The notes under the pieces: generated by a model
Databases searched by the model: none
The model's input: the letters and a program-made list of their open reading frames with translations, nothing else
Told to the model about the DNA's origin: nothing
Shown here: one piece after another, positions 26,307 to 35,903 of the stretch
Position numbering within the stretch: position 1 is the stretch's first letter
How the letters are laid out: each line of letters starts with the position of its first letter
Made by a program: the position numbers and the translations under genes
Assembly (NCBI GenBank): GCA_028692395.1
Contig: JAQUXP010000008.1
Location: 1-64,000, forward strand
Source of the DNA: Lachnospiraceae bacterium
Lineage (GTDB): Bacteria; Bacillota; Clostridia; Lachnospirales; Lachnospiraceae
Direction: 5' to 3'
DNA: 64,000 nt

Positions 26307-28490
26307 ATGAAGAAAAAACAAAGTATTATCACACTTGTCGTGATATTTGTTCTGACAGTACTTCTGGGATACACAGTAGCAGTTGGCTGGGGTGCAACCG
26401 GAGTCGGAGCAATGAAAAACATCCGTACAGGTCTGGATCTGTCTGGCGGTGTCAGTATCACGTATGAGGCATCAGAGGCTAATCCGTCTGCAGAGGATAT
26501 GACAGACACCATCGGCAAGCTGCAGAAGCGTGTTGAGCAGTACAGCAATGAAGCACTTGTTTATCAGCAGGGTGACAACCGGATCAGTATCGAGATCCCG
26601 GGCGCATCGGATGCTAATACAATTCTGGAAGAGCTTGGAAAACCAGGCTCTCTGACCTTCCAGGATGCATCTGGTAATGTGGTGCTGGAAGGTACTGATA
26701 TTGCAGATGCACAGGGTGTTGCCCAGCAAAACTCCACTACAGGACAGAATCAGTATGTGGTCAATCTGACACTGAACGATTCCGGTAAGGACAAGTTTGC
26801 GGAGGCGACAGCAGCAAATATTGGAAAACCAATCTCAATTATATATGATGGCAATACCATCAGCTCTCCCACGGTTAATTCCACTATTTCCGATGGTAAA
26901 TGCGAGATTACCGGTATGTCAAGCATCGATGCGGCAAAAGAGCTTGCCTCTACCATCCGTATCGGCTCTCTGTCACTGGAACTGAATGAGCTGTACTCGA
27001 ATGTAGTTGCTGCTCAGCTGGGACAGGATGCTCTGAGCTCCAGCGTTGTAGCAGGTATGATCGGTATTTTGCTGGTTATCATATTCCTGATTTGCGTATA
27101 TCGTATTCCAGGTGTGGCAGCAGGCTGGGCACTGATTATCTACACAGGTCTGATGCTTGGCGCATTAAATGCGTTTGATCTGACATTGACCCTTCCTGGT
27201 ATTGCAGGTATTATTCTTTCGATCGGTATGGCGGTGGATGCCAACGTTATCATCTATGCCCGTATCCGAGAGGAGATTACGGCAGGAAAGAGTATTAAGA
27301 ATGCCATCGCAGCCGGATTCCAGAAAGCATTTTCAGCAATCCTGGATGGCAACGTGACAACATTGATCGCAGCAGCGATTCTGTATGCCCTGGGAAGTGG
27401 AAGCATCCGTGGATTCGCCATGACGCTGGCACTTGGTATCGTGCTTTCCATGTTTACGGCACTGGTTATCTCCAGACTCTTAATCAATGCACTTTTTGCA
27501 GCAGGCTGCAAAGCAGAAAAGCTTTACGGACGCCAGAAAGAGCGGAAACTGATTGACTTTGTAGGAAAGAAAAAGTTTTTCTTTATCTTTTCCTTCGTGC
27601 TTATTCTTAGCCTTCCGGCAGGATTGATTCTGCACCAGGTAAAAGACGGTCAGGCTCTGAATTACAGTCTTGAGTTTATTGGCGGTACTTCAACCACCGT
27701 TGCATTTTCAGAAGATTACAGCATGAGCAAGCTGGACAGTGATGTGCAACCGGTTGTTCAGGGGGTAACCGGAGATGCCAATATTATGTTCCAGAAGGTA
27801 GTTGACAGTGATTCTGTCATTATCAAAACCCGTGAGCTTAGCGTGGAGGAACGCCAATCCCTGGATACAGCACTGATTGAGAAGTTCGGTGTAACACAGG
27901 AGGATATTACAGCAGAGAACATCTCGGCTACCATGAGTGATGAGATGACACGGGATGCGGTATTTGCCGTAACGATCTCTGTAATCTTTATGCTGGTATA
28001 TATCTGGCTGCGCTTTAAGGATATCCGTTTTGCATCCAGTGCAATTATTGCACTGATTCATGATATTATAATTGTAATTGCATTCTATGCATGGTTCCGG
28101 TTCTCGGCAGGCAGCAGCTTTATCGCAGTACTGCTTACGATTCTCGGTTATTCCATCAACGGTACGATCGTTATCTTTGACCGCATCCGTGAGAATCTGC
28201 CGTCCATGAAGAAAGAGGACTTAAGCGTTGTGGTAAATACTTCTATTACCCAGACACTGACACGTTCTATCTATTCTTCTCTGACAACCTTTGCGACAAT
28301 TTTCGTACTTTATCTGATGGGCGTACCGTCAGTGAAGGAGTTTTCTCTTCCAATTATCATCGGTATTGTTACCGGTACATACACCTCTGTATGCCTGACA
28401 GGCTCCATGTGGTATGTATTTAAGAAAAAGCTGGGAAAGAAAAAAGTACCGGAAAAGATTGTGGCATCAAAAAATAAAACAAAAAAGTAA
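26307..28490 (+). CDS. secDF: Fused protein translocase subunit SecDF
   Basis: About 727 residues with 12 expected membrane helices; it uses ion flow to assist late steps of Sec export. The SecD half has RTGLDLSGGVSI near the start, an outer domain, and GIAGIILSIGMAVDANVII in the membrane. The SecF half has YSLEFIGGTSTTVAF, then LTILGYSINGTIVIFDRIREN. Fusion of SecD and SecF is common in Firmicutes. ATG 26307 has GGAGAG seven bases before it; an in-frame ATG five codons earlier has no site. Confidence 0.95.
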   Translation: MKKKQSIITLVVIFVLTVLLGYTVAVGWGATGVGAMKNIRTGLDLSGGVSITYEASEANPSAEDMTDTIGKLQKRVEQYSNEALVYQQGDNRISIEIPGASDANTILEELGKPGSLTFQDASGNVVLEGTDIADAQGVAQQNSTTGQNQYVVNLTLNDSGKDKFAEATAANIGKPISIIYDGNTISSPTVNSTISDGKCEITGMSSIDAAKELASTIRIGSLSLELNELYSNVVAAQLGQDALSSSVVAGMIGILLVIIFLICVYRIPGVAAGWALIIYTGLMLGALNAFDLTLTLPGIAGIILSIGMAVDANVIIYARIREEITAGKSIKNAIAAGFQKAFSAILDGNVTTLIAAAILYALGSGSIRGFAMTLALGIVLSMFTALVISRLLINALFAAGCKAEKLYGRQKERKLIDFVGKKKFFFIFSFVLILSLPAGLILHQVKDGQALNYSLEFIGGTSTTVAFSEDYSMSKLDSDVQPVVQGVTGDANIMFQKVVDSDSVIIKTRELSVEERQSLDTALIEKFGVTQEDITAENISATMSDEMTRDAVFAVTISVIFMLVYIWLRFKDIRFASSAIIALIHDIIIVIAFYAWFRFSAGSSFIAVLLTILGYSINGTIVIFDRIRENLPSMKKEDLSVVVNTSITQTLTRSIYSSLTTFATIFVLYLMGVPSVKEFSLPIIIGIVTGTYTSVCLTGSMWYVFKKKLGKKKVPEKIVASKNKTKK

Positions 28491-28509
28491 TGAGTTGAAA
28501 GAAAAAAAT

Positions 28510-28548
28510 GGGGTTGTTCCGGCTTAAGGGTGGAGCAGCCCCTTCTTT
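28510..28548 (+). terminator. Terminator after secDF
   Basis: GGGGTTGTTCC (28510-28520) pairs with GGAGCAGCCCC (28532-28542), allowing G-U, and is followed by TTCTTT. It sits directly before the recJ start region. Confidence 0.65.
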
Positions 28549-28557
28549 GAGGTGTTT

Positions 28558-30270
28558 ATGGAACGTTGGGTTGTGTTAAATAAAAAAAGTAATTTTCAGG
28601 AAATTGGAAGAAAGTTTGGAATTGATCCGGTGATTGCCCGGCTGATTCGAAACAGGGATGTGATAGGAGAGGAAGCCATAGAGGAATATCTGCACGGGGG
28701 CATACAGCAGCTTCACGATCCTATGAAACTGAAGGATATGCAGGTGGCACTGGAGCTTCTGGATACCTATATCAGACAGGGGAAACATATCCGTATTATC
28801 GGTGACTATGATATAGATGGTGTCATGTCCACTTATATTCTGCTGCAGGGTCTGCAGCAGGTGGGCGCCAGGGTGGATACCCGGATTCCCAATCGTATTA
28901 CAGATGGGTATGGATTGAATGAATCTCTGGTACAGCAGGCCCATGACGAGGGGGTAGAACTGATTCTGACCTGTGACAATGGAATAGCGGCAGCTCAGCA
29001 GATTGCAGTAGCAAAGAAACTGGGTATGCAGGTTATCGTAACAGATCACCACGAGGTGCCCTATGAGGAGCATGCGGATGGAAGCCGTACTTATCTGCTG
29101 CCTCCGGCGGATGCAGTGATCAATCCCAAGCAAAAAGAATGCTCCTATCCTTTTGATGGGTTGTGCGGAGCGGGTGTGGCATATAAGCTGGTATGTGCGC
29201 TCTACGACTGGTTTGGTATTCCACAAGAGAAAGGCCTGGAGCTGCTTCAGTATGCAGCTTTTGCCACTATTGGAGATGTGATGGATCTGCAGGGAGAAAA
29301 CCGGGTGATCGTAAAGGAGGGGCTGAAGCTTCTTCGCAAGACCTCCAATCAGGGTCTTCTTGCTTTGATGCAGCAGTGCACAATTGACCCGGAACAGGTA
29401 GATGTGTATCATATCGGGTTTGTACTGGGTCCCTGTCTGAATGCCAGCGGTCGTCTGGATACGGCAAAACGTGCTCTTTCCATGCTTTGCGCCAGCGGCG
29501 AAGAGGCATACCGGCTGGCAGGAGATCTGAAAGCGTTAAATGACAGCAGGAAAGAGCTTACTCTTAAAGGCACAGAGGAAGCCATCCGTATGGTGGAGGA
29601 ATCTTCTCTGATGCAGGATCGGGTTCTTGTGGTATATCTGCCCGAATGCCATGAAAGCCTTGCAGGAATCATCGCAGGACGTCTGAGAGAGCGTTTTCAC
29701 AAGCCTTCCTTTGTACTGACCCGATCGGAAGAAGGGGTGAAGGGCAGCGGGCGTTCCATCGAAGCTTATTCCATGTATGAGGAGCTCTGCAGGTGCAGGG
29801 AGCTTCTGACAAAGTTTGGAGGACATCCCATGGCGGCAGGTATCTCCCTGAAAGAAGGGGATGTCGTGCATTTTCGAAAAAAAATCAATGGAAACTGCAC
29901 ACTGACTGAACGAGATCTGACGGAGAAGGTAACGATTGACCTTGTAATGCCGATTGCCTATGTGAATCGATCGCTGATCAGCCAGATGGAGCTTTTACAG
30001 CCCTTTGGAAAGGGAAACACGAAACCCCTCTTTGCCCAGAAGAATCTTACGGTTCTGGGAGTGCGGATTTTTGGCAAGAATAGAAATGTAGCGAAGCTGC
30101 AGATAAAAGACGAGCATGGCTTTGCTATGGATGGCGTATATTTTGGGGAGGCAGAGCAGCTGGCAGCCTACGTTTCCCAGCATCCGGTACTGTCCTTAAC
30201 CTATTATCCGGGGATTAATTCTTATATGGGAAGAGACACGCTGCAGATCACGATTCAGAACTATCAGTAA
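28558..30270 (+). CDS. recJ: Single-stranded-DNA exonuclease RecJ
   Basis: 5'-3' single-strand exonuclease used in recombination and mismatch repair. The 570-residue DHH-family protein has motif I in IGDYDIDGVMSTY, motif II in TCDNG, motif III in VTDHHEV, a DHHA1 domain with GSGRSIEAYSMYEEL and GGHPMAAG, and an OB-fold domain at the C-terminus. Length is normal. ATG 28558 lies five bases after GAGGTG. Confidence 0.93.
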   Translation: MERWVVLNKKSNFQEIGRKFGIDPVIARLIRNRDVIGEEAIEEYLHGGIQQLHDPMKLKDMQVALELLDTYIRQGKHIRIIGDYDIDGVMSTYILLQGLQQVGARVDTRIPNRITDGYGLNESLVQQAHDEGVELILTCDNGIAAAQQIAVAKKLGMQVIVTDHHEVPYEEHADGSRTYLLPPADAVINPKQKECSYPFDGLCGAGVAYKLVCALYDWFGIPQEKGLELLQYAAFATIGDVMDLQGENRVIVKEGLKLLRKTSNQGLLALMQQCTIDPEQVDVYHIGFVLGPCLNASGRLDTAKRALSMLCASGEEAYRLAGDLKALNDSRKELTLKGTEEAIRMVEESSLMQDRVLVVYLPECHESLAGIIAGRLRERFHKPSFVLTRSEEGVKGSGRSIEAYSMYEELCRCRELLTKFGGHPMAAGISLKEGDVVHFRKKINGNCTLTERDLTEKVTIDLVMPIAYVNRSLISQMELLQPFGKGNTKPLFAQKNLTVLGVRIFGKNRNVAKLQIKDEHGFAMDGVYFGEAEQLAAYVSQHPVLSLTYYPGINSYMGRDTLQITIQNYQ

Positions 30271-30275
30271 AAAAG

Positions 30276-30304
30276 TTGATTCTCTTAAAAAAGAATGTTA
30301 TAAT
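30276..30304 (+). promoter_or_regulatory. Promoter of the apt-rel operon
   Basis: TTGATT (30276-30281) and TATAAT (30299-30304), 17-bp spacing, just after the recJ stop. Confidence 0.6.
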
Positions 30305-30358
30305 TTGTTCTGTGGTGTCGAAAACAGGCACATTTTCTCAAAAAGGAGACAGGTAAAC

Positions 30359-30883
30359 ATGAAAAAGATTGAAGATTACGTTGTCAGTATTCAGGATTTT
30401 CCCGAGCCGGGAGTTGTGTTTCGGGATGTGACAAGTATTTTGCAGGAGGCAGATGGACTGCATCTTGCTATAGATGAGCTTCAGAAACTGATCCAGGATG
30501 TGGATTTTGATGTGATTGCCGGAACAGAGTCCCGGGGATTTATCTTCGGGGTTCCGCTGGCATATAATATGGGCAAGCCTTTTGTTCCAATTCGTAAGAA
30601 GGGAAAACTTCCCCGTGCTACGATAGAGCGCACCTACGATCTGGAATATGGTACGGCTACCATTGAGATGCATAAAGACGCCATCAAGCCGGGACAGCGT
30701 GTAGTATTGGTGGATGATCTGATTGCCACAGGCGGAACGATCACAGCATGTACGAAGATGGTGGAGGAAGTCGGTGCATCAGTTGCAAAGATTATATTCC
30801 TGATGGAATTGGAAGGACTGCATGGCAGAGAGCTTCTGAAAGGCTATGATGTTGAATCTGTCATAAAATATGCCGGAAAGTAA
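30359..30883 (+). CDS. apt: Adenine phosphoribosyltransferase
   Basis: Purine salvage enzyme making AMP from adenine and PRPP. The 174 residues begin MKKIEDYVVSIQDFPEPG. They carry AGTESRGFIFG and the PRPP-binding motif VVLVDDLIATGGTI. Start ATG 30359 follows AAAAGGAG; an earlier in-frame start has none. It lies before rel, an order seen in many Firmicutes. Confidence 0.96.
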   Translation: MKKIEDYVVSIQDFPEPGVVFRDVTSILQEADGLHLAIDELQKLIQDVDFDVIAGTESRGFIFGVPLAYNMGKPFVPIRKKGKLPRATIERTYDLEYGTATIEMHKDAIKPGQRVVLVDDLIATGGTITACTKMVEEVGASVAKIIFLMELEGLHGRELLKGYDVESVIKYAGK

Positions 30884-30908
30884 TAAAGGGAACTAAGGGG
30901 GACTCGAT

Positions 30909-33221
30909 ATGGACACTGAGATGAAACAGAAGGAAGAAGAAAAGTTAAAAGAGGAGATTGCGGCTGTGGACGCCAATGTCAAATCCATGGAGGATTTTAC
31001 AAGCCCGGATGAACTGTATCAGGAGCTTGTAACCAGTGTGCGCAAATACCATCCTTCCGATGATATCAGTCTGATTGAGAAAGCCTATCGGATAGCTGCG
31101 GATGCCCATAAAGAGCAGAAGCGAAAGTCCGGAGAACCCTATATTATTCACCCGCTGTGTGTTGCCATCATTCTTGCAGACCTGGAGCTGGATAAGGAAA
31201 CGATTGCATCAGGACTTTTGCATGATGTTGTGGAAGACACCATAATGACAGTGGAGGAGTTAAGCGCTGAATTCGGTGTCGAGGTTGCCTTGATTGTGGA
31301 TGGTGTCACAAAGCTGGGACGATTGAATTATTCAGCAGACAAGGTAGAGGAACAGGCGGAGAATCTGCGTAAGATGTTTCTTGCCATGGCGAAGGATATC
31401 CGGGTTATTCTGGTAAAGCTGGCAGACCGTCTGCACAATATGCGGACAGCCAAGTACTGGTCTGAGCCCAAGCAGCGGGAAAAAGCCCGTGAGACAATGG
31501 ATATCTATGCGCCGATTGCACAGCGGCTCGGTATCTCCAAAATCAAGGTGGAGTTAGATGATCTGTCACTGAAATATCTGGAGCCGGAGGCTTACTATGA
31601 TCTGGTGGAACAGGTCAATATGAAGCGCAGTGAACGTCTGGATTTTGTGGGACATATCGTAGATGATGTGAAGAAGAACATCGACGATGCGGGAATCGAG
31701 GGTCAGGTATCCGGGCGTATCAAGCATTTTTTCAGCATTTACAAGAAGATGGTGAACCAGCATAAAACTCTGGAGCAGATCTACGATCTGTTCGCAGTCC
31801 GGATTATCGTGGAGACCGTCAAGGACTGTTATGCGGCACTGGGTGTGATCCATGAGATGTATACTCCCATACCGGGACGGTTTAAGGACTATATCGCCAT
31901 GCCGAAGCAGAATATGTATCAGTCCCTGCATACCACTTTGATCGGACCGAATGGACAGCCGTTCGAGATCCAGATCCGTACCTTTGAGATGCATCGTATC
32001 GCAGAGTATGGTATTGCGGCACACTGGAAATACAAGGAGGCTTCTGACGGCAAGAAATCCGGTCCGGAGCAGGAGGAGGAGAAGCTGAGCTGGCTTCGCC
32101 AGATTCTGGAATGGCAGCAGGATATGTCTGACAACAAAGAGTTTATGAGCCTTTTAAAGAGCGATCTGGACCTTTTTGCAGATAATGTCTACTGTTTTAG
32201 TCCGGCGGGAGATGTAAAGACTCTGCCAAGCGGTTCCTGCACCATCGATTTTGCTTATACGGTACATTCCGCAGTAGGTAATAAGATGGTGGGCGCCAGA
32301 GTGAACGGAAAACTGGTTCCTATCGAGTATGTGCTCCATAACGGTGACCGGATTGAGATTATCACTTCTCAGAACTCTAAGGGTCCAAGCCGTGACTGGC
32401 TGAAGATTGTCAAGAGTTCTCAGGCGAAAAACCGTATTAATCAGTGGTTCAAGGCACAGCTGAAGGAAGATAATATTGTTCGGGGCAAGGAGATGCTGAC
32501 GGCTTATGCGAAGCTGAAGGGAAAGAATCTTGGCATCTACCTGAAACCACGGTTTCAGGAATCTGTTATGCATAAGTATGGATTCCGGGATTGGGATTCC
32601 GTGCTGGCTGCACTGGGGCATGGCGGATTAAAAGAAGGTCAGGTCTTAAATAAACTGATTGAAGTTTATGAGAAGGAAAATAAAGCCAATATTACGGATG
32701 CAGGAGTTTTGGAGGCGGTGAAAACCCAGTCAGAGAACCATGCAGAGGTACCGGTGGTCAAATCAAGAGGCGGTATCGTAGTACGTGGTATCCATGACGT
32801 GGCAGTGCGTTTTTCCAAATGCTGCTCTCCAATTCCAGGAGATGAAATCATCGGTTTTGTGACAAGAGGACGGGGAATTACGATTCATCGTACAGACTGT
32901 ATTAATGTAATCAATCTCCCGGAACCGGAGCGTATGCGTCTGATAGATGCAGAATGGCAGCCGGAGAGTGTGGGAAGCAAGCGTTATACTGTTGAAATTA
33001 ATGTATATGCTTACAATCGTACCGGACTTCTGGTAGATCTGTCGAAGCTTTTTACAGAGCGCAAGATCGATATTACAAGTATCAATGTCCGTACCAGCAA
33101 ACAGGGAACTGCGACCTTTGATATGACCTTTGATATCGGAAGCAGGTCAGAGCTGAATTCTCTGATCGAAAAGGTCCGTCAGGTAGAAAGCGTTATAGAT
33201 ATAGAACGTTCGAAAGGATAA
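30909..33221 (+). CDS. rel: Bifunctional (p)ppGpp synthetase/hydrolase Rel
   Basis: Stringent-response enzyme. In 770 residues the domains run in order. The HD hydrolase has IIHPLCVAIILADLELD and LLHDVVEDT. The synthetase has YDLFAVRIIV, GRFKDYIAMPKQNMYQSLHT and EIQIRTFEMH. The TGS domain begins at VYCFSPAGDVKTLPSG. Then come the helical/zinc-finger region with CCSPIPGDEI and the C-terminal ACT domain. All expected parts are present, so both activities are likely. Cotranscribed with apt. Confidence 0.96.
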   Translation: MDTEMKQKEEEKLKEEIAAVDANVKSMEDFTSPDELYQELVTSVRKYHPSDDISLIEKAYRIAADAHKEQKRKSGEPYIIHPLCVAIILADLELDKETIASGLLHDVVEDTIMTVEELSAEFGVEVALIVDGVTKLGRLNYSADKVEEQAENLRKMFLAMAKDIRVILVKLADRLHNMRTAKYWSEPKQREKARETMDIYAPIAQRLGISKIKVELDDLSLKYLEPEAYYDLVEQVNMKRSERLDFVGHIVDDVKKNIDDAGIEGQVSGRIKHFFSIYKKMVNQHKTLEQIYDLFAVRIIVETVKDCYAALGVIHEMYTPIPGRFKDYIAMPKQNMYQSLHTTLIGPNGQPFEIQIRTFEMHRIAEYGIAAHWKYKEASDGKKSGPEQEEEKLSWLRQILEWQQDMSDNKEFMSLLKSDLDLFADNVYCFSPAGDVKTLPSGSCTIDFAYTVHSAVGNKMVGARVNGKLVPIEYVLHNGDRIEIITSQNSKGPSRDWLKIVKSSQAKNRINQWFKAQLKEDNIVRGKEMLTAYAKLKGKNLGIYLKPRFQESVMHKYGFRDWDSVLAALGHGGLKEGQVLNKLIEVYEKENKANITDAGVLEAVKTQSENHAEVPVVKSRGGIVVRGIHDVAVRFSKCCSPIPGDEIIGFVTRGRGITIHRTDCINVINLPEPERMRLIDAEWQPESVGSKRYTVEINVYAYNRTGLLVDLSKLFTERKIDITSINVRTSKQGTATFDMTFDIGSRSELNSLIEKVRQVESVIDIERSKG

Positions 33222-33224
33222 AGA

Positions 33225-33854
33225 ATGTCAAAGATAGAGATAAAAAATCTAGTATTGGGCAGTGTTTCAACGAATTGTTATTTTGCCATGAATCCGGACA
33301 CGAAGGAGCTTATCATCATCGATCCGGCAGATCGCTTTATGGACATAGACAGACAGGTTATGAAGATGGGTGGAAAGCCTGTGGCTGTTCTTCTGACCCA
33401 CGGTCATTATGATCACATACTGGCGGCTGAGAAATGCAGGGAAAAGTATCATATTCCTGTGTATGCCCATTATTTTGAGGAAAGTGTTCTTGCCAATGCA
33501 GAGGTGAATCTTTCTGCTGCCTGGGACATGCCTTATACGATAAAGCCAGACGTGACGGTGAAGGATCAGGAGGTTTTAAAGCTTGCGGGATATGAGATAA
33601 AGGTACTGCATACACCGGGACATACCACAGGCTCTGTGTGTTACTATATCGAGACAGAGCAGACACTGTTCTCTGGTGATACTCTTTTTGCACAGTCCTA
33701 TGGAAGAACAGATTTTCCCACTTCCAGTTCCCGGGATATGAAGACAAGCATCCGCAGATTATTAACAGAGCTTCCCGATCAGACAAGAGTTTATCCGGGA
33801 CATAACGAGGAAACTTCGATTGCTGTAGAAAAGAGGTATAATCCACTTGCTTAG
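33225..33854 (+). CDS. Metallo-beta-lactamase-fold hydrolase (glyoxalase II-like)
   Basis: The 209-residue cytosolic protein has the metal motif THGHYDH (about residues 64-70). Further ligands are in LHTPGHTTGSVCY, SGDTLF and PGHNEET. This size and order fit the small hydrolases related to glyoxalase II; the substrate cannot be told. It starts three bases after rel and overlaps the HemZ gene. Confidence 0.88.
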   Translation: MSKIEIKNLVLGSVSTNCYFAMNPDTKELIIIDPADRFMDIDRQVMKMGGKPVAVLLTHGHYDHILAAEKCREKYHIPVYAHYFEESVLANAEVNLSAAWDMPYTIKPDVTVKDQEVLKLAGYEIKVLHTPGHTTGSVCYYIETEQTLFSGDTLFAQSYGRTDFPTSSSRDMKTSIRRLLTELPDQTRVYPGHNEETSIAVEKRYNPLA

Positions 33855-35316
33855 CATGACACTAAAATTAAATAAAAAACTTTTTGAATATGATATTTAT
33901 TCACTGATCCGTGCTTTCTATCCGGGAGCAGCCATACAGATCTGGTACGAGGGCACCCAGAAACCAGAGGGTGCGTTTGACTATTCTTATGAGGTATCCT
34001 ATGAGGAGGATCTGGTAAGCTTTGATATTTACCGACAGGGAGAGCTTGTGTCTCACAAGCTGTCACGGGTGTCCACCGATGAACCAAGACAGGAATATAA
34101 GAATCATGTCAAACGTCTGGTATACCGTTCACTGGTAAAGCAGACAGGACAGGAGCTTCCCTGGGGCAATCTTACCGGAATCCGTCCCACCAAGATTCCC
34201 ATGCAGCTTCTCGAGGACGGGAAAACGAATGTGGAAGCTGCACAGTATATGCGGGATACCTACAGTGTCAGTCCCGAAAAGACTGCACTGGCAATTACAA
34301 TTGCAAACAGGGAACGTTATATCTTACAGAATATCGACTATGAGCATGGCTACAGCCTGTATGTCGGTATTCCCTTTTGTCCTTCCATCTGCCTGTATTG
34401 TTCCTTCGGCTCCCATGTGCTGAAGCAGTGGGCACATATGGTAGAGGCGTATCTGGATGCGTTATGTAAGGAGCTTACCTTTATCTCGGAACAGATGAAG
34501 GACTGGACGCTGGATACCATCTATATTGGAGGCGGAACACCTACCACGCTGGAGCCGCCTCAGCTGGAACGGCTGCTGAGCCACATACAGACACATTTTC
34601 CACTGCAGCGGGTGCTGGAATTTACGGTGGAGGCCGGAAGACCGGACACCATTACTCCGGAGAAGCTGGAAGTGCTGAAACGCTTTCCAGTGACCCGTAT
34701 CTCCATCAATCCCCAGACGATGAATCAGAAAACACTGGATCTTATCGGCAGGAAGCATCTGGTAGAGGATGTGGTGGAACAGTTTCATCTGGCACGGAGT
34801 ATGGGATTTGATAATATCAATATGGATCTGATTGTGGGACTCCCCGGTGAACACGCCCAGGAGGTGGCGCATACTTTAGAAGAGATGCAGGCACTGCGTC
34901 CGGATAGTCTTACCATACATTCCCTGGCACTGAAAAGGGCCACCAGACTGAATCTTTTTAAAGATCAATATGAAGAGATTTCCTTTGAAAACAGTCAGGA
35001 AATCATGAAGATGACAGAAGATTGTGCAAGAAATATGCAGATGGGTCCTTATTATCTGTATCGGCAGAAGAACATGGCTGGAAACTTTGAAAATGTAGGA
35101 TATTCCACTGCCGGAAAAGAAGGGATCTATAATATACTGATCATGGAGGAAAAGCAGACGATACTGGCGGCAGGAGCAGGGGCTTCCACAAAGTTTGTAT
35201 TCGACCATGGAAAACGCATCGAGCGGGTAGAGAATGTAAAGGATTTGAAGAATTATGTGGAGAGAATCGATGAAATGCTTGAACGAAAGCGTGAAGGGAT
35301 TGAAAAATATTTATAA
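33847..35316 (+). CDS. hemZ: HemZ-type radical SAM coproporphyrinogen dehydrogenase-like protein
   Basis: The 489-residue radical SAM enzyme resembles Bacillus HemZ. A roughly 160-residue N-terminal domain leads to GIPFCPSICLYCSFGSH, which holds the CxxxCxxC cluster site. GGGTPTTLEPPQL, TVEAGRPDT and RISINPQTMNQKTL are typical of the HemN/HemZ group. Whether it acts in haem synthesis is uncertain, since no other haem gene is nearby. TTG 33847 has AGAGGT about ten bases before it; ATG 33856 is an alternative. Confidence 0.88.
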   Translation: MLSMTLKLNKKLFEYDIYSLIRAFYPGAAIQIWYEGTQKPEGAFDYSYEVSYEEDLVSFDIYRQGELVSHKLSRVSTDEPRQEYKNHVKRLVYRSLVKQTGQELPWGNLTGIRPTKIPMQLLEDGKTNVEAAQYMRDTYSVSPEKTALAITIANRERYILQNIDYEHGYSLYVGIPFCPSICLYCSFGSHVLKQWAHMVEAYLDALCKELTFISEQMKDWTLDTIYIGGGTPTTLEPPQLERLLSHIQTHFPLQRVLEFTVEAGRPDTITPEKLEVLKRFPVTRISINPQTMNQKTLDLIGRKHLVEDVVEQFHLARSMGFDNINMDLIVGLPGEHAQEVAHTLEEMQALRPDSLTIHSLALKRATRLNLFKDQYEEISFENSQEIMKMTEDCARNMQMGPYYLYRQKNMAGNFENVGYSTAGKEGIYNILIMEEKQTILAAGAGASTKFVFDHGKRIERVENVKDLKNYVERIDEMLERKREGIEKYL

Positions 35317-35902
35317 TCACAAGCATATGCTGCAATATACGCTTTCTGAACAGCTGATTCATGGCTGTGAGGTGAGTAATCTGGCCTGTGAGGTTGCCAG
35401 AGAGCTGCAATTGTCTTCGGATCTGTGCAGCCAGCTTGCTGTGGCAGGACTTTTGCACGACATCGGAAAGATACAGGTTCTGGGAGAAGTCGAAGACAAA
35501 GAGGATACCCTGGTGGTGGAAGAGATGAGCTTTGTACGCATGCATGCCAAAGAGAGCTATGAGATTGTACGCCAGCATGGATATTCTGTATTTATTCAGG
35601 AAAGTATTTTATATCATCACGAGAATTTTGACGGAAGCGGCTATCCTTATAATTTTTCGGGACTGGAGATACCGCTTGGAGCAAGAATCCTCCGGGTGTG
35701 TGATGTTTACTGTGCGCTTACTTCAGATCGTCCGTATCGGAGGGCATTTGATACGGATGCGGCGATGGAACTGATGATTGATGATATCAAGGATTTTGAT
35801 ATGAGGATTTTTCTGGCATTTCAGCGTGTGTTACACGAGGAGAGATTTAGAAGAGTCAGACTTGACCAGGTTGTGGTCAACGAGAGAGGAGAGATAGAAT
35901 AA
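35255..35902 (+). CDS. HD-GYP-type phosphohydrolase-like protein
   Basis: Up to 215 residues with AGLLHDIGK, then a conserved HH in LYHHENFDGSGYP, then RILRVCDVYCALTSDRPYR. These are the HD, GYP and downstream motifs of HD-GYP domains, which in many bacteria degrade cyclic di-GMP. It has no sensor domain, so the output activity and ligand are open. It overlaps the 3' end of hemZ; ATG 35255 or ATG 35270 are both possible. Confidence 0.82.
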   Translation: MWRESMKCLNESVKGLKNIYNHKHMLQYTLSEQLIHGCEVSNLACEVARELQLSSDLCSQLAVAGLLHDIGKIQVLGEVEDKEDTLVVEEMSFVRMHAKESYEIVRQHGYSVFIQESILYHHENFDGSGYPYNFSGLEIPLGARILRVCDVYCALTSDRPYRRAFDTDAAMELMIDDIKDFDMRIFLAFQRVLHEERFRRVRLDQVVVNERGEIE

Positions 35903-35903
35903 T